Positions 6,020 to 10,925 of a stretch of 10,925 bases of DNA are shown here, in pieces. The notes under the pieces are model-generated. The model made no database searches. It was not told where the DNA came from and saw only the letters and a program-made list of their open reading frames with translations. Origin of the DNA: Eubacterium sp. (GTDB lineage Bacteria; Bacillota; Clostridia; Oscillospirales; Acutalibacteraceae); contig JAILGO010000030.1 of the NCBI GenBank assembly GCA_024696725.1, forward strand, positions 1-10,925. The letters run 5' to 3'. A program made the position numbers and the translations under genes. How positions within the stretch are numbered: the first letter of the stretch is position 1; every line of letters begins with the position of its first letter.

Positions 6020-6664
6020 TTATTCCTCGGTTTCCCCGACTATCGTGGCGTCGGTTTCGATATACGCTCCGTCAGGCTCTTCTTCGACAACGGTTGCGTC
6101 GGTTTCAACGTCCTGAAGCGCTTCGGCAGTCTTTTTAGCCTCCCTGACTATTGAGCGCACTTCAAAGAACGCTACAAGGTCAAGCACGGCGTAAATAATG
6201 AGACCTACGCCTATAATCCGAACGAGCGACTCGGAGAGAGCGGTCGAATTAAGCACGGCGATTACGCCGAATACGATTACCGCGACAGAGCTTAAAAGAG
6301 TAAACCATCCGAAGAACAGGCTTCGTCTAACAGTTTTAAGTCCGGTCACGAGATTAATAATTCCCGCGCCGATAATAAAGATACCTATTACGACAACGAT
6401 AAACGAGATAACCTGTTTATACCTCGCGCAGATAATAATACCGATAATTCCGAGTATTATTCCGCACACGAGAGTAAACGCCGAGCTTCTGTCAAGCAGG
6501 TAGTTTATTACCGAAGCAACGGCAAGACTAATAAAAACAACGCCTACCGCGAGCGAGATATACTTTATACATTTATCGGGATAGGCAATAAAGAGAATTC
6601 CCGCTACAAAGCCGAGTACTACGGTTACAAGGGATATTCTTTTTATGTGTTCCAGAATTTTCAT
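6020..6664 (-). CDS. DUF308/HdeD-like six-helix membrane protein
   Basis: A 214-residue integral membrane protein with six hydrophobic segments at about 10-28, 35-57, 62-80, 85-108, 117-138 and 147-167, arranged in pairs separated by short basic loops. This is the layout of the HdeD/DUF308 family, whose members are linked to acid resistance in enterobacteria but are mostly uncharacterised in Firmicutes. A hydrophilic acidic tail follows (about 169-214), containing the near-repeat ETDATVV (187-193) and ETDATIV (203-209); similar tails are not part of the core family. The start ATG has AGGTGA a few bases upstream. The gene sits between the EF-G-like gene and DUF3343 on the same strand, with a hairpin on each side. 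Whether it shares function with the DUF3343 pair is unknown. Confidence 0.75.
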   Translation of the reverse strand: MKILEHIKRISLVTVVLGFVAGILFIAYPDKCIKYISLAVGVVFISLAVASVINYLLDRSSAFTLVCGIILGIIGIIICARYKQVISFIVVVIGIFIIGAGIINLVTGLKTVRRSLFFGWFTLLSSVAVIVFGVIAVLNSTALSESLVRIIGVGLIIYAVLDLVAFFEVRSIVREAKKTAEALQDVETDATVVEEEPDGAYIETDATIVGETEE

Positions 6665-6681
6665 AATATCACCTATAAATA

Positions 6682-6702
6682 CGGGAGGGCACAGCCCTCC
6701 CG
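6682..6702 (-). terminator. GC-rich hairpin after the EF-G-like gene, weak or partial terminator
   Basis: CGGGAGGGC and GCCCTCCCG form a perfect nine-base-pair stem around a three-base loop, ten bases after the stop of the EF-G-like gene. In the minus-strand RNA it is followed by UAUUUAUA rather than a continuous U-run, so it may terminate only partly and let some transcripts through into the DUF308 gene, whose start lies 17 bases further on. Confidence 0.6.
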
Positions 6703-6712
6703 GTTTCAGTTA

Positions 6713-8695
6713 TTATTCTTCTTTCGCTGCCTCTTCGATTACCTTCTGGGTAATGTTTTCGGGACATCTTTCATACCTTGCGAATTCGGTAGTGAAGGAG
6801 CCTCTGCCCTGAGTAATCTGACGCATAGCGGTTGAGAAGGTTGTCATTTCACCCTGAGGAACCTCAGCAACGATTTCCTGCATTCCGTCGCCTACGGGGT
6901 TCATACCGAGAACTCTGCCGCGGCGCTTGTTAATGTCGCCGATAACGTCGCCCATTGCGTCGTCGTTTACGATAGCGGTAAGAGTTACGATAGGCTCAAG
7001 AAGAGCGGGACCTGCCTGAGGAATACCGTTCTTATATGCGAGCGAAGCAGCGGTCTTGAACGCCATTTCGCTTGAGTCAACCGGATGGTAAGAGCCGTCG
7101 TAAAGAGTAGCCTGAACGCCAACCATCGGATAGCCTGCAAGCACGCCCTTTTCCATAGCTTCTCTGAGTCCCTTTTCTACTGCGGGGAAGAAGTTCTTAG
7201 GTACGGAACCGCCGACAACTCTCTCGCCGAATACGAGCTCGTCGCTGTCGCAGGGTTCAAATTCAATCCATACGTCACCGAACTGGCCGTGTCCGCCGGA
7301 CTGCTTCTTATGTCTTCCCTGAACCTGTACTTTCTTACTGATTGTTTCTCTGTATGCAACGCGAGGCTGAATAAGAGTAGCGGAAACCTTGAACTTTTCC
7401 TTCATTTTTGAAAGACATACGTCGAGGTGCTGCTCACCGAGACCTGAAAGAATCGTCTGACGGGTTTCGGTATTATTAGCGAACGTGAGCGACGGGTCTT
7501 CTTCAATAATCTTATTAACTGCGTTAGCAACCTTTTCCTCTTCGCCCTTCTTATCGGCAACGATTGCCATCGAGTAAGTAGCGTTAGGAATATCAACGCT
7601 TTCAAGAGTTACGGACTTGCCCTGAGCGCACATTGTGTCGCCCGTCTTGAAGGTTGAAAGCTTAGCAATAGCGCAGATATCGCCGGCAGCGCATTCCTTG
7701 ATGTCGGTCTGCTTACTGCCGAGAGTATTGATAAGCTTACCGATTCTTTCGTCGTCGCCTGTTCTTGAATTGGTAACGGTAGCGCCCTGAGTGATTGCGC
7801 CGCTTACTACCTTGAAGTAGTTAAGCTTACCGATAAACGGGTCTGCAACAGTCTTAAAGCAGATAGCTGCAAGCGAGCCGTCGTCAGCGCCGTCCTCAGC
7901 CTTAGGAGCGGGAGCGCATTTTACGATAAAGTCAAGAAGAAGGTCAACGCCAACGCCCGTTAAGCCCGAAACGGCGAATACGGGAACGATTGAGCCCTCG
8001 GCAAGACCGATTGTAAGGCCCTTAACCTTATCGTCGTGAGTAAGCTCTTCACCCTCGAAGAATTTTTCCATAAGTTCGTCGTCGGTACCTGCGACAGCCT
8101 CGTTAAAGGCTTCCTTAAGGTCCTCGATTTCATCAGCTGCGAGTGAAGCTTCCTTCTTATGTACGCCGTCATAGGTATATGCCTTATCGTCCATAAGGTT
8201 ATAGAAGCCGCCTGAAATCGGTACAACAACGGGACAGAGAGAAGAACCGAACTTTTCGGTAAGAGAAGCGAATGCCTTATGGAAGTCAGCTCTCTCGTCG
8301 TCGATTTTATTAGTAACAAAAATACGAGCAAGTCCCTTTTCGGTTGCTGCCTTATATGCCTTTTCGTCACCGACCGAAACGCCTGAGCGTGCGGAAGCTG
8401 TGATAATAGCTGTGTCGGCTGCTCTCATACCCTCAGCCTGACCGAGCGCGAAATCGAAAAGGCCCGGAGTGTCGATAAGATTAATCTTAGCACCGGAATA
8501 GTTAAACTGAAGTACAGAGGATAAAAGCGAAACGCCTCTTTTCTTTTCCTCTGAATCGCTGTCGGATACGGTATTGCCGTCTGCAACCTTACCCATTCTT
8601 TCGGTAACGCCTGCTACATAGAGCATAGCCTCAGCAAGAGTAGTCTTACCTTTTGAAGCGTGACCTGCGATAGTAACATTTTTTACTAAACTCAT
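6713..8695 (-). CDS. EF-G-like translational GTPase paralogue
   Basis: A 660-residue member of the elongation factor G superfamily, closest in feel to the EF-G-like (EF-G2) group rather than housekeeping FusA. Its G motifs are altered. The P-loop is GHASKGKTT (11-19) where FusA has a GHVDHGKTT type. G2 is RGVSL near residue 63 in place of RGITI. G3 is DTPGLFDF (75-82), so the histidine of DTPGHVDF that activates water is leucine. G4 is TNKID (128-132). Domain 2 and the EF-G domains III-V follow, with GRHKKQSGGHGQFGDVW and the C-terminal RRGRVLGM segment. EF-G2 of mycobacteria is reported to lack ribosome-dependent GTPase activity, so this protein is unlikely to be the main translocase. GGAGG lies six bases before ATG. 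A good promoter and a palindromic leader precede it, indicating its own transcription unit. Confidence 0.88.
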   Translation of the reverse strand: MSLVKNVTIAGHASKGKTTLAEAMLYVAGVTERMGKVADGNTVSDSDSEEKKRGVSLLSSVLQFNYSGAKINLIDTPGLFDFALGQAEGMRAADTAIITASARSGVSVGDEKAYKAATEKGLARIFVTNKIDDERADFHKAFASLTEKFGSSLCPVVVPISGGFYNLMDDKAYTYDGVHKKEASLAADEIEDLKEAFNEAVAGTDDELMEKFFEGEELTHDDKVKGLTIGLAEGSIVPVFAVSGLTGVGVDLLLDFIVKCAPAPKAEDGADDGSLAAICFKTVADPFIGKLNYFKVVSGAITQGATVTNSRTGDDERIGKLINTLGSKQTDIKECAAGDICAIAKLSTFKTGDTMCAQGKSVTLESVDIPNATYSMAIVADKKGEEEKVANAVNKIIEEDPSLTFANNTETRQTILSGLGEQHLDVCLSKMKEKFKVSATLIQPRVAYRETISKKVQVQGRHKKQSGGHGQFGDVWIEFEPCDSDELVFGERVVGGSVPKNFFPAVEKGLREAMEKGVLAGYPMVGVQATLYDGSYHPVDSSEMAFKTAASLAYKNGIPQAGPALLEPIVTLTAIVNDDAMGDVIGDINKRRGRVLGMNPVGDGMQEIVAEVPQGEMTTFSTAMRQITQGRGSFTTEFARYERCPENITQKVIEEAAKEE

Positions 8696-8710
8696 ATTAA
8701 TCCTCCAAAC

Positions 8711-8739
8711 GGTCCTCTTATCAGGACCTGATAATCAGG
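8711..8739. repeat. Overlapping palindromes in the leader of the EF-G-like gene
   Basis: On the plus strand ATCAGG (8720-8725), CCTGAT (8727-8732) and ATCAGG (8734-8739) alternate with single A spacers, so the middle copy can pair with either neighbour. A second pairing joins GGTCCT (8711-8716) with AGGACC (8723-8728) around a six-base loop. In the transcript these are mutually exclusive hairpins between the promoter and the ribosome binding site. They could be a dyad operator or a simple RNA switch, although the two-way loops of one base would be strained as RNA. Confidence 0.45.
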
Positions 8740-8763
8740 CATTTTTTAAACGCCATTGTTAAA

Positions 8764-8792
8764 ATTGTATAATATTTTTAAACTAATGTCAA
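8764..8792 (-). promoter_or_regulatory. Vegetative (sigma-A type) promoter of the EF-G-like gene
   Basis: On the minus strand a perfect -35 box TTGACA (8792-8787) is separated by 17 bases from a -10 box TACAAT (8769-8764). Transcription would begin near 8757 and give a leader of about 60 bases before the ATG at 8695. This is the best promoter match in the window. Confidence 0.75.
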
Positions 8793-8812
8793 CACGAAAT
8801 ATAAATTTCAAC

Positions 8813-8846
8813 ATAACTAACAAAATTTAAGTATTTATTTAGTTAT
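8813..8846. repeat. AT-rich inverted repeat at the 3' end of the GH30-like gene
   Basis: ATAACTAA (8813-8820) and TTAGTTAT (8839-8846) are 8-base arms with an 18-base loop, spanning the stop codon of the GH30-like gene (8835-8837). It may mark the 3' end of that transcript, but the stem is AT-rich and lacks a clear U-run. No better terminator is seen between this gene and the EF-G-like promoter. Confidence 0.3.
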
Positions 8847-10919
8847 AATGACCGAAACGACTGACTCGGCGGGGACGGAAATCTGTTTTCCGTTTTCAAA
8901 TTCACCGCTTGAAACGAGGGCTAAATCCCTGTTTTCACTCGTTTCGTAAGCCTTATATTTCGTATAGCCGTTAACGCAGATATTCGCCTTTAAATTATAG
9001 TCCTTCGTAGTGTTTATATACACTACAACAAGCGAACCGTCTTTATTGAGGAAGGATGCGCTGAGGAGTTTATCCTGTGCCGACGAGGCGTCTACTCTGA
9101 CCGCGCCCTCTTTAATGAATTTTGAGAAATTACCGAGACACCAGAGGCGTTTAGTCGGTTCGATTACGCTGTGGTCAGTACCCTGATTGTCGATATAAAC
9201 GAGTCCGTCGGGATAGTAGCCGCAGGATACTCCGAGCCACCAGTTCCACTCGACGGCGTTAAGCACGGTTAAGTCCTCATAAATCGTTCTCGCCATCTGT
9301 ACGCCGTAGGTTATACCGTAGCCGTTAAGCTCTTTTCCGCTCGCCTGCTCGCTTAAATCGTGAACTCCCGTACTCCAGTCGTTAAACATCTGGCAATACT
9401 CGGTACAAGCTATTTTCATACCGGGATAGGTGTTATCAATATAACTTCTGCAAAGCGCCTTTCTCGCCTTATCCGACCAGTAGGAATGAGTCGTGAAGGT
9501 ATCGAAATAGGCAGAGTTGGTCTTATTGCTCATTATCGCATAGAGATACTTATTATTAGGACTCATATCGCCGTTTTCGTATCCGTCCTCGGCTGCGCCC
9601 GCTTCAAACATTGAGATTTTATACGACTTATTTTTAGCCTTATTTATCATTACTGCATAGAGCTGTGACGCCTGCGCAGGGGTAAAATGACAGCCCTCCT
9701 GTCCGCTTCCGTCCCAGGAATAAACGGGCTCGTTCATTGGCGAAACGTCGGTTACGCGGTAGCCGCTTTTAACGAAATAATCGGCTACGTCAACGCAGAA
9801 CTGAGAATAGAGATTATAGTTCGCCGAATCGAGATTTGACGCCATATTTTCAGGCTTTTCCTCGCCGTTTCCCGTACCATAAGCCTTACCGTTCACCGTA
9901 AGTTCGACGGGCGGAGAGTTATGGAAAAGCGTCACGCGCAGATTGTTTCCCGCAAGCTTTTTCGCTATTTTAAGGCAGTTCTGAGCGGCGGCGTCCGCAG
10001 TAAAATCATAGGTGATTTTCTGATTATCGAAATCGACGCTCTTAACGAAGCCCTCGGTACGGTTCCAGTAGTTACCCATCGTCTCGTCGTTCTTTGAACC
10101 CGCGCCGACGTTATAGCGGTAAATATTAAGTCCTATTCCCTTATTCGGGTCGTAGAGATATCTTAAAATATCCTCGGCGTTTTCCCAGCTTCCGAAACGC
10201 TGAAAATTCCACGCTGACGAGGTTCCGAAGCCGTTGACTGTCTGATACCTTTTTGAAAGATTAACCGTAGTTTTAAGCTCCCCCGGAATCTCTTTTGTAA
10301 AGGATATCGCCTTAGAAGATTTAGCCGAATAATAGGTTTTTTTATTATAAACCCTATATGCCTGAACATTATAGTAATAATAGCTGTTATCCTTAAGAAG
10401 CTTTATACACGCGGTATTCGTCTTTGTATCAAAAGTCCTGACGTCCTTACTGAGATTACTGTCGGGAGAGTAATAAACGGTATAGCCCGTCGCGCCGCTT
10501 ACCTTTTTCCAGGAAAGCGTAACGGAGGCGTAGGAGGACGATTCCATATAAAGCCCCGTCGGAGCTTTAGGAAGAGTCGAAACCTTAACAAGCCGGGAAT
10601 ATTTAGAAAATCTCTTCCTGCTTCCCGATTTTTTATACGCTCTTACGGCATATACATAAGATGTACCGGCGGTTAGCTTTTTAACAGTAAGCTTAGCGGC
10701 GGTAAGTGTTTTAAGCTTTTTATACTTCTTGTTTTTATAGCTGTATACCTCATAACCCGACGCGCCGCTTACCTTTTTCCATTTAAGCTTAACGGTATTA
10801 ACGGTACTCGACGCCGTGACCTTAGGGGCGGCGGGAGCTTTAACCGCGGCGTAGGCGCTGAGCTGAACCGAGCCGAGCGCAATCATCAGGCTGAGTATAA
10901 TAGATATAAATCTTTTCAT
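8835..10919 (-). CDS. Secreted GH30-like glycosidase with two FN3 modules
   Basis: A 694-residue exported enzyme. Residues 1-24 form a signal peptide with a basic start, a hydrophobic core and an AYA cleavage site. Two fibronectin type III modules follow at about 30-115 and 118-210, each with a WKKVSGA-S/T-GY segment. The catalytic part (about 215-600) shows VNGFGTSSAWNF near its start, the acid/base Glu397 in SPMNEP and the nucleophile Glu507 in CTEYC, spaced as expected for clan GH-A family 30. A C-terminal beta domain (about 600-694) completes the usual GH30 architecture. The family includes beta-1,6-galactanases, glucosylceramidases and glucuronoxylanases. This one looks closest to the galactanase branch, but the substrate is not proven. 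There is no dockerin and no LPXTG anchor, so it is probably released. The start gives a complete signal peptide; its ribosome binding site lies beyond the window edge. Confidence 0.85.
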   Translation of the reverse strand: MKRFISIILSLMIALGSVQLSAYAAVKAPAAPKVTASSTVNTVKLKWKKVSGASGYEVYSYKNKKYKKLKTLTAAKLTVKKLTAGTSYVYAVRAYKKSGSRKRFSKYSRLVKVSTLPKAPTGLYMESSSYASVTLSWKKVSGATGYTVYYSPDSNLSKDVRTFDTKTNTACIKLLKDNSYYYYNVQAYRVYNKKTYYSAKSSKAISFTKEIPGELKTTVNLSKRYQTVNGFGTSSAWNFQRFGSWENAEDILRYLYDPNKGIGLNIYRYNVGAGSKNDETMGNYWNRTEGFVKSVDFDNQKITYDFTADAAAQNCLKIAKKLAGNNLRVTLFHNSPPVELTVNGKAYGTGNGEEKPENMASNLDSANYNLYSQFCVDVADYFVKSGYRVTDVSPMNEPVYSWDGSGQEGCHFTPAQASQLYAVMINKAKNKSYKISMFEAGAAEDGYENGDMSPNNKYLYAIMSNKTNSAYFDTFTTHSYWSDKARKALCRSYIDNTYPGMKIACTEYCQMFNDWSTGVHDLSEQASGKELNGYGITYGVQMARTIYEDLTVLNAVEWNWWLGVSCGYYPDGLVYIDNQGTDHSVIEPTKRLWCLGNFSKFIKEGAVRVDASSAQDKLLSASFLNKDGSLVVVYINTTKDYNLKANICVNGYTKYKAYETSENRDLALVSSGEFENGKQISVPAESVVSVIITK
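10491..10781 (-). repeat. Duplicated 21-base segment encoding the FN3 core of the GH30-like protein
   Basis: The same 21 bases occur at 10491-10511 and 10761-10781 on the plus strand, 270 bases apart, encoding the WKKVSG core at the same place in each of the two FN3 modules. The rest of the modules differ clearly. This indicates an old tandem module duplication, with the core kept alike by selection or local gene conversion. Confidence 0.7.
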
Positions 10920-10925
10920 AGCTTA

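Noticed and set aside
7960..8370. 136-residue minus-strand open frame inside the EF-G-like gene
   Set aside because: It is an out-of-frame shadow of the EF-G-like coding sequence, with a low-complexity, basic composition typical of such shadows.
1..10925. CRISPR arrays, tRNA or rRNA genes, insertion sequences, prophage or attachment sites
   Set aside because: No regularly spaced repeats, cloverleaf sequences, transposase or integrase motifs, or terminal inverted repeats with target duplications were seen. The only sizable repeats are the short inverted repeats and the FN3 core already listed.

Overview
The window looks like chromosomal DNA from a low-to-mid GC Firmicute, most likely a gut- or rumen-type clostridium of the Oscillospiraceae/Ruminococcaceae kind. 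This rests on AGGAGG-type ribosome binding sites, a vegetative TTGACA/TACAAT promoter, a cdaA-cdaR pair, an EF-G-like paralogue, a DUF3343 gene and a secreted glycosidase with FN3 modules. The genetic code is standard: Trp is TGG, most genes end in TAA, and TGA is a true stop at the end of the DUF3343 gene. No RNA genes, CRISPR, insertion sequences or phage genes are seen. No gene-free stretch exceeds about 140 bases.

Plus strand, 1-2337: the tail of an unidentified gene overlaps by ATGA a family GH4 NAD-dependent glycosidase, which is followed two bases after its stop by a PfkB sugar kinase. This reads as a small sugar-catabolism operon. It ends at a strong symmetrical terminator (2337-2362) shared with the convergent minus-strand genes.

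Minus strand, 10919 down to 2364. (a) A secreted GH30-like glycosidase with signal peptide and two FN3 modules. (b) An EF-G-like GTPase with its own promoter and a palindrome-rich leader. (c) A six-helix DUF308/HdeD-like membrane protein. (d) A tiny DUF3343 protein, a family labelled in Pfam as putative Se/S carrier-like. (e) A cysteine desulfurase-like class V aminotransferase. (f) The diadenylate cyclase cdaA and its membrane regulator cdaR, overlapping by one base.

The most interesting point is (e). Conventional ORF calling starts it at 5585, giving 320 residues without the N-terminal LDN motif. Reading the same frame upstream restores the missing family N-terminus back to a TTG at 5753 that overlaps the DUF3343 stop (TTGA). 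The only interruption is a single TGA at codon 36, inside the conserved NSGRG-x-Y segment. A stem-loop with the geometry of a bacterial SECIS element starts ten bases after that TGA. Together with the adjacent Se/S-carrier-like gene, this suggests an unannotated selenoprotein in a sulfur/selenium-handling cassette. A recent GGA-to-TGA nonsense mutation is the main alternative. A second notable feature is an 11-bp hairpin just before DUF3343 that would bury its ribosome binding site.
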